Assembly: GCA_013420905.1 (NCBI GenBank)
Contig: JAAXNY010000013.1
Coordinates: 186,001 to 250,000 of the forward strand
Reading direction: 5' to 3'
Origin: Collybia mongolica
Lineage: Eukaryota > Basidiomycota > Agaricomycetes > Agaricales > Clitocybaceae
Length of the DNA: 64,000 bases
The notes beneath the pieces are model-generated. The model did no database searches. It saw only the letters and a list, made by a program, of their open reading frames with translations, and was not told the origin of the DNA. Numbering within the stretch: the stretch's first letter is position 1; every line of letters begins with the position of its first letter. A program made the position numbers and the translations under genes. Below are positions 22,180 to 34,578 of this stretch, one piece after another.

Positions 22180-24317
22180 ATGTCTACGGCGGCGCTGCCA
22201 CCTCTGGACTCCTCGTGGGTTAAACCATCACTACTCCCTAACAGAAAATAATCCCGATCTCTTTTTTATCAGTATGGGGGCCATGTTAATTGGCGTTATT
22301 GTAAGCGCCGTCCTCCTGGGCGTTTCCTTAGTCCAGACCTTCTACTACTATCTAGGTGCGCCTCGATGAGTACATGAACTATTGTTATTATTAGGCTCAA
22401 ACGCGTCGCGTCAGATTACCCAAAAGATCCATGGTATCTAAAGTCACTGGTGGGAACGACGTCGTATCTTGTGTATCCTCTATGTTCATGCCACATCCTC
22501 AGGTGGCTTGTACAGCTGTGTTCGATGTAACGCACCTTGCCTTGATTTCTCATACCGGTACGGTTGTCACCTTTATCTCTTTGAGCGAAACTAATACCAG
22601 GCCGCAGTGTATCATTATTTGATTACGAACTATCAGTGAGACATCCACCTACCCTCGTCCTTGCGGAGCTTGATTCTTCCCCTAGCAACCCTCCTTCACT
22701 TGATATTATGACGTGGTGAGTTAACCCTATTTCCTAACAGTTGGGTTGATATTTAAGTCTGATTGACAGGTCCGTGCTGGTGAGTGTATTCTTGAACGAC
22801 GAAGGACCGGAAAATCTCAAATCCTGAGTCAGCTTGAAGCGCTGTTCACTGTATGTCTCAAAATCTGATTGAAATGTCCCGAGTTAAATCGGATACCTTC
22901 TAGGGTGTTACTGGCGCCCTTGTACAATGGTCGGCGCATATTATGTGGCTTTTGTAATTATCCTACTAACAATCTGACAGTTTCTACACTACAAGGGTAT
23001 GGCGTTGTGAGTCGATTCACTTATGAGGGGCTAGGCATCATAACCATCGTCTCCACAGTGAGCAACAAGAATGTGTTGCTGACGGGGTTCATATTGGCTA
23101 TCGTTCTCGCGAATGCCGGTGAGTGGGCTTCGCAGTCCACCAGAAACACTTACTCAATTACGATATACAGGTTGCGGAACAGGTGGGTTCATCCAAAGCA
23201 TCAGTTGTGACCCCTCGACTTATCCGCTCAATAAGCTTGGGTCATCTTGTCGTAAGTGCTGTTGGAGAATCAGGTTCTACAATTCCCGCTCATTGACGGT
23301 TCTAGCATGCAACTCAACACGTATGAGGATTTGCTGAGCATCTCAGTATGTGTACCCCCTTCGCCTTCGGTCTTGACCCACGACCTTGACACCTCCGGCT
23401 AGCCTCTGACGATTTCGATCAACGCGCTGTCTACGGGCGCTGACGTTTTGATCGCGGTCAGCCTCTGCTTCATGCTACAGCGTGCTCGTACGGGATTTAA
23501 AAAGTCAGTCCATGATCTTTTTGGGGGCGCATAGTACGAAGTCTGACTGTCAGCAACAGATCCGATACTATGATCAACCGACTGGTGCGCGAATTCTCAC
23601 GTCTATTTTTGCTGCGTGATCAATATTTTATCCTAGATGCTGTTCGTCGTAAACACTGGAGTGTAAGTTTTTCGATCTGATTTCTCATACAGCGCTGACC
23701 AGGTGTGTAGGCTAACAAGGTAAAACCTCGGATAATGATTTCACACAAGGGACCTCAAGCTGACCAACAATAAATTTCGCCCTCAGTCTTTGTGCGATCG
23801 CATCGCTGATCTCAGTCAGTCTGTCCCTGGCTGTAAAAATTTTCCTGATATCTTACTCGTTCCCGTTCCTAGCTGCTAGCATCACCACTCACACTTATTT
23901 ACGCATCATTTTATTTCTGTATTGGGCGGCGTGAGTGCCGAGTGCCGTACCGCCATGTCAGTCTGCCCGTCTAACGTCGAACTCCCAGTTTATACCAACT
24001 CGTTTCTTGCAACGCTGAATGCGCGCAAAAGCATCACCGGAAAGATCGACGACGTTAGCCACATGCTAGTGTCCATGCCCCCAACACTCATCACCCCCAT
24101 TGGCTCCTCTGGAAAGACATCGCAGAATATCTCGATACGAATCGATACGACGAAGGAACGGGAGCGGGGTCTTCTGGATGTGGTATGCATGCCCCGCTCT
24201 ATCATTCTTACTATGCATCGAGTCCTGATCAATTCATATTTGAAGACCAAGCGTTCAAACAAAGGTCACGACCTAAGCGACGACGAAGTGGCGAGTCCTA
24301 AGAGATATCTTCTTTAA
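22180..24317 (+). CDS. DUF6534 multi-pass membrane protein, 21 exons
   Basis: I reconstruct 21 exons, all GT-AG, summing to 1,074 nt (357 aa): 22180-22214, 22273-22355, 22415-22449, 22503-22557, 22608-22635, 22686-22715, 22770-22779, 22833-22850, 22904-22929, 22981-23006, 23059-23118, 23171-23182, 23236-23251, 23306-23345, 23403-23503, 23554-23584, 23637-23662, 23711-23719, 23787-23832, 23873-23930, 23989-24317. The product reads as the DUF6534 family: MGAMLIGVIVSAVLLGVSLV, DYPKDPWYLKSL, VYHYLITNYHNP, VWRLSNKN, SISINALSTGADVLIAVS, VNTGVLTSLCAIASLIS, LYTNSFLATLNARKSI. It has about seven TM helices, a GPCR-like layout of unknown function expanded in Agaricomycetes. Several exons are 9-18 nt. 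The joined frame and family motifs support the model; the last exon may hide another intron. Confidence 0.85.
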
Positions 24318-26440
24318 CGCTTTCTGAGGCTGCGCCCTTCTCCAGACGCCAACTGAGATGCGGGGCTCAAAGCGAAGGACATCGATGCAAGTTGACTTCC
24401 GATAGGTCGCCACAGTAAATACTGCCATCCTGACGGCTCTACGTAGCTGCCATTGTACCCCTATAGAGATATGACGAGATGCTTCATTCCGCCCCAGACA
24501 CTCAACCCACACAACCTTCAAACCTACAAAGCCTTGAAGATGGACGAAGATTGAAGAACGAAGAAACATCGGAGCAACACGAACCTGGATAGTGAATTGC
24601 ATCCGCTCAGCCAATGTCCTGCTTGATGATCGCAAGGTCCTTAGTTGTCCGAAAAATACGCACCTTGGCCTCACGGAGATCCTACAAGACGCTATTTGCT
24701 CAGGGTGTGGTATCTGTGGAGCTATACGCGAAGTTCGCACCCATGGCCACGAACCTAACTACCCAGAATCTGCTTGTCAAGCTATGCTGCTGTCGGCACT
24801 TCGGCTGGACTTTCTGTTCCCGTCTCGCTGTCAGAAGCAAGGGTTATTATGGGCCATAATGACGTGGAGATGTACTAGAAGCGCTCAAGTCTCGCACCCT
24901 AGATGGGCCCTTGTGGGTCCGCTTGTGTTGACAAAAAACTGGCAGTGTTTTCGGACGTCTTCTTCGAATTCGAACCCTGCTTCAATTAACCTCTTCTCAA
25001 CCACCGAACGGAGGTATTTTGCTCTACATACACGCGCCATAGCCGAACTTCACGCTTCTCTTTCCCCATGGCACCCTGATTATTGCTTCGCGGTCTCATC
25101 ACATGACATTCAAATGTTCTCACATGACTGCGAGATCTCACTGAACTTCAAAGTTCGGCATGTGCAGACTCCGCTCTGCAACGCCCACAAGCACTGAGGC
25201 CACAATGCTCAAACGCGCAATATTGACCGTTGTGAGCTCCATATACAGTTGATGAAGGACTCTCGTTACATCTGTGCCTGTGCCGACAGCCGTACATAAA
25301 ATTGCGCAATAGTACAGCAGGGACTAAACGAAAATAGCTATCACAACAAGGCAAATTCATTTTCGCGTATCATGGCCTGTTGGGATTTTCCGAACCCGGA
25401 CTTCATGATGTCCACGTGGGCCACGTTCCGCTGGAACGCCGAGGACCATTCAACGCGTCACTCGTCACCGCGTCACCCGGCTACCGGCTACCGGCTACGT
25501 CCAGAAGGCCTCACCTTTCGGGCATTCATTTCAACATGAGCTTCTTGACTTTTTTCAACAGCTCCATTCTTCGAATCAACATGTCTGGATTCCGTCCAAA
25601 AGTTTCCTTCCAAGCGAAGACGACCAAGAAGGAAACCGTGAGCAGATACGTTACTCTTGCTGGGCTGCGCAACTTTCTATCATCCTGTTACTGCCGAACT
25701 TCTAAAAACACCACTATCTATGCCATGCGAACCTTTCCCACACGGCATCTCTAGCCCAAAGTATCATCTAAACTTGCATTCACATAATTTTTATGGCCCG
25801 CGCCCATCTCGGTGCTTCCAAAATTTCTGGCCGCGTCGCCTCCTTGTTCTCTTTGGATCGAATGCCAACTCTGATTTGTTTTTTTCTTTTTGAATAGGGC
25901 CTAATGTTCGAATCATGATGCGACTGGATATTTATTATTAATTAAAGGTTCTTATTATCGGTTACGTTCGGTCAAAAGGGTTTCCTTGTGGATTTTGTAA
26001 CTCATAAGAGCTGGATTGGTATGTCCATCAGAAGATCTTGTTCTTTTTCTTCCTATAGTACATTTTTTTTACGCAGACATGATGAGATGATATACAACAT
26101 CGGGATTGGGACCGGACACCGGAGCGCTCTGGCAGGACCCTTGGAACCTATCCGGCCAATACTGACGGTTGCGACACGAAATTGCACTGGTCAACAGAAA
26201 GCCTGATGGTGAACTTCGCTGTCTATTCTTGGTCGTACGGCTTACGAATTCTTATCAATTTGTCACTGCCATTCACCTTTAGAATTTCCTCAGCACCTTT
26301 TCCAATTATCCGGATTCTGCCCTATCCTCGTTCATCGGTCACTGTATAGCCTGTTTCAACTATGGTACATCACGACCCAAACACGATCACCAGTGTCGCT
26401 TCGAATCGTTCCGTCTAAAGCGCTACCATAGGTATAGTCT
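24318..26440. other. Region without a supported gene
   Basis: Several ORFs up to 200 codons overlap on both strands near 24273-25197, but none has a recognisable domain. A short ATG frame at 25536 (MSFLTFFNSS) with a donor-like GTGAGC after KKET could be a first exon. Another patch near 25960-26015 reads VTFGQKGFLVDFVTHKSWIG. I could not join these pieces into one protein. They may be a decayed gene leading to TM copy F. Confidence 0.35.
25051..25140 (+). repeat. Dispersed repeat, copy 1
   Basis: About 90 bp strongly similar to 27181-27269: both contain TTCCCCATGGCACC, then CTCATCACATGACA and CTCACATGAC. Weaker similarity continues for roughly 200 bp downstream, to a stretch with GCGCAAT/ACGCAATTG. 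No TIRs are seen. Confidence 0.7.
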
Positions 26441-26441
26441 C

Positions 26442-26660
26442 ACATCACTGGCTGGGATTATTGCAATTTTTGTAGGGATCCTTTATTTCCATCACCACCA
26501 AATAAAGGACAACCCTCTGAAGGATTATCTCGAGGATCTCAAAGTTCACAGAGGTAGTCTTCATACTCATCCATTATCTCCGATGCGGGTAGGCTGGACG
26601 GTACCCGGTGACTCCAAATGAGATGTTGTAATTGCAGCCGGCCGGCCCTCTGTACTGATC
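26442..26660 (+). pseudogene. TM-family copy F, decayed C-terminal part
   Basis: The frame reads SLAGIIAIFVGILYFHHHQ, then KDNPLKDYLEDLKVHRG, a Pro-rich piece, WTVPGDSK, a TGA stop (26619-26621), and DVVIAAGRPSV. This aligns with the TM helix and tail of copy A (SLTGIIAFFLIILY and WTIASDSKRDVLVAAS). The stop replaces the conserved Arg after DSK, which copy A encodes as CGA. The extracellular domain was not found intact upstream. It is a relic of a sixth family member, not likely functional. Confidence 0.6.
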
Positions 26661-28970
26661 ATTGGTTTCGAAAACAGCGGCATTACTACCAGCTACGCAG
26701 TACTGTGTAATACTATGGAGGCAACGCAAATATTCTTTGGAGCTGGACTTGTTTGAGTACGACAGAGAAATGCAAATAGGAGGATACGGCACCACATAAC
26801 GCAGGATCTGCTACTGCTGTGGGACGGGAATCTTTTGTGAACAATAGGCATGTATATAGATTTTGGGGCTGATGAAGAGAATGCGCTTTCCGGAACTTTC
26901 TTACTCCTCAGTTGTTGTATATTCCGATGTCTGCAACGCTAGGAAAACATAACTGCGAACTTGTAGTGGTGTCATCTGTGGGGTGTTTGAATGAGGTAGA
27001 AAATGTGTTATGTAATTGATTACAGCGCCAAATGGAGAGAACTATTCATTTGAACACGATCAGTAGGCTGGTTTGTCAATTCTCACATTCTGCTGCGTTA
27101 TCGACACTAAATTGCCGATCTTGTCCGCTGTGAGCGCTGGCGTATGGGGCTTATATTCTATACGCAGCGTAACCGGTCTCCACACTTCTCTTCCCCATGG
27201 CACCGTGATTGTTGCTTCGTGTCCTCATCACATGACAATCAAACGCTCTCACATGACCGCGAAGTCCACTTTCGGCATTACCCAGAAAACTACAGAGACA
27301 GCACCACAACACCCACAACACGTTCAAATGCGCTCAAGGTCTACTCAAGTCAGCGCCCTATATATTAGATTCACGCGTTACAACCGTGCCTCTACGGACC
27401 TATACAGAGTGACGCAATTGTTGGCAGGAACCGTATGACTTGGTGAATAACCATGATCACAACGGGATGACTGCATTTTCAGGTATTGCGTCCCGTATTC
27501 CAACCCACTTATGAGCATCTGCGGAACTATGATGTCGAACGTCAACATCAACGGCATTGTTCCTAATGCCAGTCATGAGGCACATCAGCAAACCCTGATT
27601 TTTCTCACAATCAGCCGACAGACCTTGTAGTGCCCATAGTCATCCATAGATGTTGTACTGAACTCTGCAGTGCTTTGCAGTTGTGTGTAGAATCCACCCT
27701 GTCTGTCCTGATATCCATAGTGGCTCATACTTCTACACAGTTCTGTATATTTACTACCTTATCTGCCCAGGGATATGCTTGGTTTGGCAGGTTGTGCAAA
27801 ATTGGGCCGAACTTACTCAAAATTCAAAATCCAACATTATTGTATGTATGCAAAATACAGGTTTTTGTGCCTTGTCTAAGTTTACTTAGGATGCATACTG
27901 CATGATAGGGCAATGAACGCTGGGTTGAACATCTCAAGACGAAGTTCCATTCTAAATTCTCCAAGACTAGTGTTGGGCACGGCTTGGTTCAAACCGTGGT
28001 GTGGCGGGTACGGGTATGGTGTTGCCGGGCCATACCGTGTGATTACCGCACCTGTCATGTGAAGTGTCACGGGTCTACCGGCATCGGGTTTAACCATATT
28101 GCCGTGTTGTCAGAGGTCTGAGGTGGCAATTCGAAGTTCTGTTTATGAGGCAAATTCCTCCCACCTTACAATTCCACATCTCAATGTTCAATGACCAGCC
28201 ATGCTAGACAAGACCAGATCAACAAGGAAGAACTCAGTATCTTGGACCAAGACTAAAGGTGTCTGTGGATCATGACGCAATTCAGAAAGCTGGCCGAAGA
28301 AGTCTGCAGTGCTGGCAGGGTTTACCATGGGGAGATGTCACCTTTGTTAACATCTACAACTAAGGGTAAGCATGCTCTTGCACTACAGTTCTACACATAA
28401 TAACCTGTGGCAGAACAGTCATATGGCACTGTATGATCAACCTGAGGCATCATTGGTAGGCAAACACTCATTTGTACCCATTTACACTAACTGTCAGAAA
28501 CGGATTGCCCTGCACCTGCGCCTACTGTAGGTTAGTATACTCAATGGCCTGGGACTTTGTAATGTTATCGATTGACTGTCAGACTTGGTTAGAGTGATCC
28601 TCGTTACCTATTAAATTCATAGATAATAACCCCACCTCACTAAAAATGTGGCAATGTAATGGAATACTGTCTGCCCTATGCTCCTGGACTGTACAAATCT
28701 CGAAAGCAAGGGGTGTGTCTACAGAATGGAACCATAATCTCTTATGCTCTGCCCAGTAAAAAGTGGAACTATCCAGGACCTCGTAGCACTTTACAGATGA
28801 GCATAAATTTAGCTATAACTGCTGAGAGCTATGGAGGTCTGCACAGAGGTGTACAGCAACAGAACCTACTCTATGGCATCTATGGCACTATGGGTGTCTA
28901 TGGGTATCTATGCAGGGCTGCTAGCAGATCTCTGCAGGGGACCCAGGATTTGCTGATGCATGATCTATGA
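26661..28970. other. Repeat-rich gene-free region
   Basis: No supported gene. It contains dispersed repeat copy 2 and, at 27969-28060, a G+C-rich run beginning TAGTGTTGGGCACGG with short inverted GGTATGG/CCATACC pieces. That resembles a hAT-type terminus but has no partner end here. The ORF at 28659-28970 is unremarkable. Confidence 0.4.
27181..27269 (+). repeat. Dispersed repeat, copy 2
   Basis: Partner of 25051-25140 in the same orientation, 2.1 kb downstream. Confidence 0.7.
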
Positions 28971-28974
28971 AATA

Positions 28975-30020
28975 CCCAGTGCTTGGAATTCCAACAGCCT
29001 CTGCTCCGGCGGCTGGCGCTCCGTATTGCGAGATATGATTAGGATTCAATCGGGAACTTAGCATGAAGATATAGTGGGCCCTAATTACTATCTGCCATCC
29101 AGATTCAACTCAATTTTGAGTAGTTTGCCGGGAAGGGGAAGTGGGGAAATGAGTTTCCTATCCAACCTCTCTGCTCCTATCCATTTCCGTGGTAAGCCTT
29201 CTTAGTATGATCATTCATGTAGCACGTCATCGTGATTCTACACATTAGGAAACGAAGTTTATATATATGCTCCGGATCCCCCACTATGGGAACGACTTTC
29301 ACCGCCACTCGATTCGCACGAAATCATAATCATCAGCTCGATGCTGTACGCTCGCTGCTCATTAACATTCTTAACCGTATAATTTACATGAGCTTGTCAA
29401 GTTGTCACTTCTTGTACTTACTTTCATATTCACACAATTCTTGCAGCACTGTTTTCAGGATTACTCCGAATCCTGCACCGGTGTCGGTAGACACTGGGGT
29501 ACCCGTTTCAACCTCGACACAGTGCGGCCCAACCTCGACGCTCTCTCCAAATCAGGCCCCATCAACGTCAAAATTTCTCGGAGGGTCCTTTTTGACCCCT
29601 AACCCACGCGACTCAAGCACAACTGCATCTTCCAGCGCGACGTATGCCACACCTTCTACATCCGAGGTGGCGTCCACTAAACCCCTTACTCTACCTCAAC
29701 ACCCCACTGTTTCCCCAGATGCCTTTCATGGTGGGGGCGCCGCAACAGATCTTTCCTTCTCTCCAGGTGCTGTTGTGGGCATAGTCTTAGGTTAATTGGG
29801 ACTATGTATACCCGGTGACGATTCTTTATTACTGCCGCCATCATCACCAACTAAAGATGGGATATTTCCCCGAGGCCTTATCCTGGGGGTCCAGGCACTC
29901 ACGGAAGCAGCTTTCATGGTCGGCCGCCAATGACTCTAAGCCAGAAATTTTACTAGCAGCCAGCCGGCTTCCTGTGTATAAAGCACCGTCCTTGCTACTC
30001 AGTGCCCTTAATTGTGAAGC
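28975..30020 (+). pseudogene. TM-family copy C, disabled
   Basis: The segments align in order with copy D: CCCAGTGCTTGGAATTCCAA (SAWN), a GGAACT-TAG-CAT stop at 29059-29061 where D has Trp (TGG), the exon-2 motif QPLCS near 29160, and the start of exon 3. An internal deletion then joins the early beta-sandwich directly to DSHEI/ILNRIIY near 29320. The stalk continues (STQCGPTSTLSPNQ...GAVVGIVLG) to a TAA at about 29792. A shifted frame resumes with TILYYCRHHHQ and a tail SWSAANDSKPEILLAAS...PVYK. It is non-functional through at least two nonsense changes, a deletion and a frameshift. Confidence 0.7.
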
Positions 30021-30946
30021 GAAGGAAAAACCTTTTGTAACTTGGGTACGGAGGATTACAAATGGGAGTTAGCTAGTACAGAGGTGGCAGGTCCATAAAA
30101 CGTAGCGTTTGCGGAGTCTGCGGGGCGGTGATCCTCCGAGAATTATGGGCTTGGTGTCGGCATTGTGTCAAGGGTGGGTTGTGTCTCGATCCAATTTGGT
30201 GGGCATATCTTTTTCTTATGTGTTATCCCGACTTCTGCACCACCAGGAGTATATGCCCCACAGTTCTATAGTTGAATCCAATGTGGACGTATGGATAAGG
30301 GCAAGAGTGTGTTAATCAAGGACATTACGAAATGCGGGAAAGATAGTCAATCAAATATTTCTTTCCGTTTCTCCCGGACACTAGTTACAACAACCGGGAA
30401 GAAAACGCGAATCAGCTACGATTCCGGCCATCGCCGCGCCAAACTTCGAGTCATACATCCTATCCGATATCGGAACTAGGCATTACTGGTACATCTCTGC
30501 AAGATATGCAGTGCTCAAACTATGTTGTGGGCCTAGGCCATATTCTGAATTATCAGGCTGCTCACTTTAGGTGTCGTTTCTATGCGATAGGGCTCTTCGA
30601 ATGCGACGAACTTCGTGGGGATCTTGGTTGACCTACCCCATGAAATCCTTAGGTCGACAGGAAGCACCTAACGAACACTATGTCTGTTCGTTCAGTGGCG
30701 TTCCGTAATCCCGAAGTGTTTGCAGCGTTTCATGAAGCGGGTATTGCTACACCGGTATGCTGCCTCTCCGGAACTGTGAGATCTTTTTCTCCGAAGCTCC
30801 TGACGTCCCTCCCCCGGCATAAAACGTGACTTTACCGTGAAATCACAGCTATCTACTAGCGAAAAAGCCGGACGTATATCAAGTCAAACCCACCGACCCA
30901 TCCAGGTATTAACTACCCACTCGACAGCAGGAACCATTTCATCAGA
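30021..30946. other. Gene-free stretch upstream of monooxygenase
   Basis: No coding frame of note. It contains the promoter of the following gene; no clear core element was recognised. Confidence 0.4.
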
Positions 30947-33143
30947 ATGAATCAGAATATCTTGATCGTGCGCGATGTTGATTATATGCTATTCCAGCTG
31001 AATACTGACGTGCATGTTCTCAGGTCGGGGCTGGACCCTCTGGTATGTCGTTTTCCTCATTATCGTGACCATGCTCGCTGAAACAACGAGGATACTTAAG
31101 GTCTTATGCTCGCCCTATCACTTCTACGCAATGGGGTCTCAGTGCGAATCATAGCAAAGGAAGAAAAGTTCGTTGTCGGCCAGCGAGGATGTGGTCTCAT
31201 GGTTAGTGGCTGATATTATACCGTCGCTCATCAATATAATGGTCATGATTAGCCTCGCACCCTTGAGATACACAAACTCATGGGACTCCTACCTGAGGTC
31301 CTTGCAATGGCCCGTCCAGTTCCGACAATACAATTGTTTTCGTCTCCTCAAGGAGACACACCGATCAAAACTCTGGAACTCAGCGACAAGCTGGCGGATA
31401 CACCCTTCTATCCTTACGTACGAGAGTTCCCACTCAAGGTCTACCATGACCCGACATCCTTATAGATCAATCCACTCATGCTTGGCCAAGATCGCCACGA
31501 AGCACTCCTCCGTAAACATTTATTCGAGGAGTACAGCATCACGGTGGAACTTGCGACACAGCTGGTCTCTCTGGAGCAACATTCCGATCGTGTTACCGCA
31601 CACATGGTAAAGATGATTGACGGGAAAGAAGTCGCAGAAACCGCAACGTTTGACTGGCTGGTCGGTGCAGATGGCGCTCACAGTGTTGTCCGCAAACAGC
31701 TAGGTATCCCGTTCCTTGGTGAAACGCGGGAGGAGGAAATGATTGTTGTAGGCGATATCCACGTCAGAAAGGGTATGGAAAATAGAAAGGTACGGCATTA
31801 TATGGTTCTTCTGGGGGCTGTTCCTGACGCACTGTCATTGCCACAGTTTTGGCGGTTCTGGAGTAACAGTTGGCTCCAGAAAATGTACTAACTCTTGTCC
31901 ACAATGTCCTTACCTGGTCTATCTAACCTTGATTGCAGGGTGGCAATGCGACCTTTCGAAATCGAGGATGACGACCGGTTCAACTTTATGATAGGCGGGT
32001 CCGAAATCGACCGTGTGAAGACCGCTTCTAGCCGGGAGGAGTTGATTAAGACCTTCTACGAAGTTAGCGGTAGGACTGATGTGGAATTTGGAGAGCTGCT
32101 GTGGATGGGGCTTTGGAGGTTAGATTTTCACTAATTCTAAAGCGCAAAACGATCATCTGACCCCTTGATCAGACCCAACATTCGCATGGTCAATAAATTT
32201 GGTGAAGGCCGCGTCTTTATCGTTGGGGGTAGGCTTAATTGTACTCCATTTCGTAGTATTTGAGCCTAATCGGGATCCCGCAGATGCAGCACATGTCCAT
32301 ACACCCGCTGGGGGCCAGGTTGGGGAAATCCTTTCCATCTCATTGGCTATAGTGGCTCACTATCTTTACAGGGGATGAATTCGAGTATCCAAGACTCAGT
32401 AAGTAAATATTCCTCCTTCGTGATATTGACTAAACTATCTTACTTAGTTGAATCTTGCTTGGAAGCTCGCCCTAGTGCAGAAGGGACTCTCACCTGCGAG
32501 CATCCTCGACTCGTACACCAAGGAACGCTTTCCGGTCATCAATTCCATGTTGAACAACACGACAGCTGTTTATGAGACGTCGATTAAACATGGCAACGAC
32601 GGCCGAGGGTTGGCCCGGGATTTCGAGCTGAGACAATTCGGCGTCAACTACCGGGGAAGCTCTATCATCCTCGATGAGCGCTACGTAGGCGAAGTCATAC
32701 CTAGTGACCCCTACCGATCTGGAGATGACGGGCTTGTTCGAGGAGGGGATAGGGCACCCGAAGCCCCAGGACTCGTCTCGGTCGACGACAACATCGTGAC
32801 CAAAAGCTTATTCGAAGTGTTCAAACCCACATGTCACACCGTCCTCATCTTCTCCGACCCCAAAGACAATCAAGGAGCACTACTTGAGGCTCTCGATGCT
32901 TATAAAGACGGCACTATTCAAGTTGCCACCATCTACCCGCAGTCGACGCTAGTAACCTCCATTTTTACCATTCCGAAGTCCGCCCATCGCACCTTCGTGG
33001 ATAGCGAAGGGTATGCCTATAGGCACTACAATGTCACAAATCCAGGTACCACTATTTTCGTTATAAGACCTGATGGGTACATCGGAGCATATTCCAGGAC
33101 TAGGGATGGAGTTGTTGCTTATTTTGAGAAGATTTTGATCTAG
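30947..33143 (+). CDS. FAD-dependent aromatic hydroxylase, phenol 2-monooxygenase type
   Basis: Eleven exons (30947-30967, 31024-31042, 31101-31201, 31253-31417, 31466-31789, 31847-31884, 31939-32118, 32173-32228, 32284-32318, 32372-32398, 32448-33143) join to 553 aa. The FAD-binding GAGPSGLMLALSLL lies at residues 9-22 and is split by two introns around a 19-nt exon. Then come PRTLEIHKLMG, the NAD(P)H/FAD DG motif (WLVGADGAHSVVRKQLG), and the second FAD motif GDAAHVHTPAGGQGMN. The C-terminal region after residue 420 looks like the thioredoxin-like domain of phenol hydroxylases (TVLIFSDPKDNQG...FVIRPDGYIGAY). Predicted reaction: NADPH- and O2-dependent ring hydroxylation in cytosolic aromatic degradation or metabolite tailoring. 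Substrate unknown. Confidence 0.9.
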
Positions 33144-34578
33144 TATCTCCATATTTCCGGTTCGTAGCGGCTTAGGGTACTTTGTATATGATAATTTTAA
33201 ATGAATTGAATAAAATCACCTCTCCAATATTTTCTGAAAAATGCTGGCAGCAAGGGGCTGGATCAACAGAGTCTTGAAAACCTTTGTGAGTGCCGTTGCA
33301 AGCACGGCGGGTACGAGTTCGAATAAGGTAGGGCAAACCCTAATAAAAATGTATCTATATCGAGTACCGTGCCAACGTCAGGTACGTCGTTTGGCTCAGG
33401 TACAAAATACACATGACCAGAACTTGGGTGCAAAGGGCTGTACGCTTGCACAAGCAAGAAAAAGTAAATCGTGCAAGATACTGATGTGTTCTAACTTCTC
33501 GGTGCTGTTAGCGATAGCTTCAGGCACACTGCCTCGCTACAGATGATGACTCTGTTCGGTGCTATGGAACGAACGAAGAACCAATTCAGGCAAATTTTGG
33601 AGAGGGCCGGTCTGAAGATTGAAGGATTTAGAGGAATGTTGGTATTACAGCATTAAATTGAACGTACGCCCGTCTGAGCAGGTTAAATGCAACGGATCAC
33701 ACTCTATGATACCTTTGCAGCACATGCTCAGTCTGTCGCGAATATCAGTGATCACTATGACTGGCTGACCAGCTGCTTTTTAATTTGGTTATTAACAATA
33801 TTTAACATACCCTTTTGAGCGAGTTAGTAACTAACATGTTACTAACCTGTTGGAAACTACGATGTTAATGAATAACGAGCAGCACGATACGGGAACGAGG
33901 ATACAAGGGACATATATCATGATTGGGAGAACAGGGAAACCGTGATCAGTTACAGAGTTTTGATTCGGAACGAGTCACTGGCAGTCTGTTCACGGTCCGG
34001 TCCGGGCCAGGTCCGACCTATTTTTGCTGGACCTGGCCCTGGCCCTGAGGCCTGAGGGCCGGTCCACCTCTTTGTCGGAGTGACCCACTGCTCTGTTGTT
34101 CCACTGTCGAATTCCCAGAAATACCATCATCGAGGCCCTATGAACCTTTCCTACTGTCTAGGCTACTTAGTCTAAAACTCCATCTCCGTTCCACCAGTTT
34201 GACCAACCAGATCGCCTCCCGTTGCTTTGCCCCTCGTTACCCCATTCTAGCGGCCCGTCTGCACTATGCCCACCAAACAGCGAGCGTAACCCTGTCCAAT
34301 CACCTACTCTTTGGGTATCTCGGTCCATTACGTCAGCGCCACCAAACCTCCTAACGCGGTTGCGACGCCTTATAATCAGAACACCAACTCTATACTATCC
34401 GTTTCTGTTCAACATATATTGTTCTGAATGTATCTGTCTGAGGTTCCATCAACATCCGTTGTATCTGTTTGGAGGAAGCAACGGCTCACTCAGAGGCTGT
34501 TCTAATTTTGAGAGCTTCATATTGTCGTTTACAATTTCTCTTCCCAAGTTTCAACTCACTTGGGAATTTGGCAGGGTC
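33144..34578. other. Gene-free stretch with an hAT-like terminus
   Basis: No gene is supported. A G+C-rich block at 33975-34075 (see separate entry) interrupts moderately A+T-rich sequence. A signal-peptide exon for TM copy D may lie near 34500-34578 but is not identifiable. Confidence 0.4.
33975..34075. mobile_element. Orphan hAT-like terminal fragment
   Basis: Begins CAGTCTGTTCACGGTCCGG and continues with alternating GGTCC/GGCCC blocks. Its reverse complement matches the hAT 3' end reconstructed at 53904-53945 (GGTGGACC...CCCTCAGG..., then AGCAAAAA(T/G)AGGTC). No transposase or second end is present, so it is a solo end or a MITE remnant. Confidence 0.5.

Noticed and set aside
24273..25197. 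Overlapping ORFs of 155 codons (minus) and 201 codons (plus).
   Set aside because: No motifs, no splice partners, and the plus ORF runs through the dispersed repeat.
19025..33143. P450, DUF6534 and FAD monooxygenase considered as a biosynthetic cluster.
   Set aside because: No polyketide, peptide or terpene core enzyme is present, and the oxidative genes are separated by up to 10 kb of decayed sequence.
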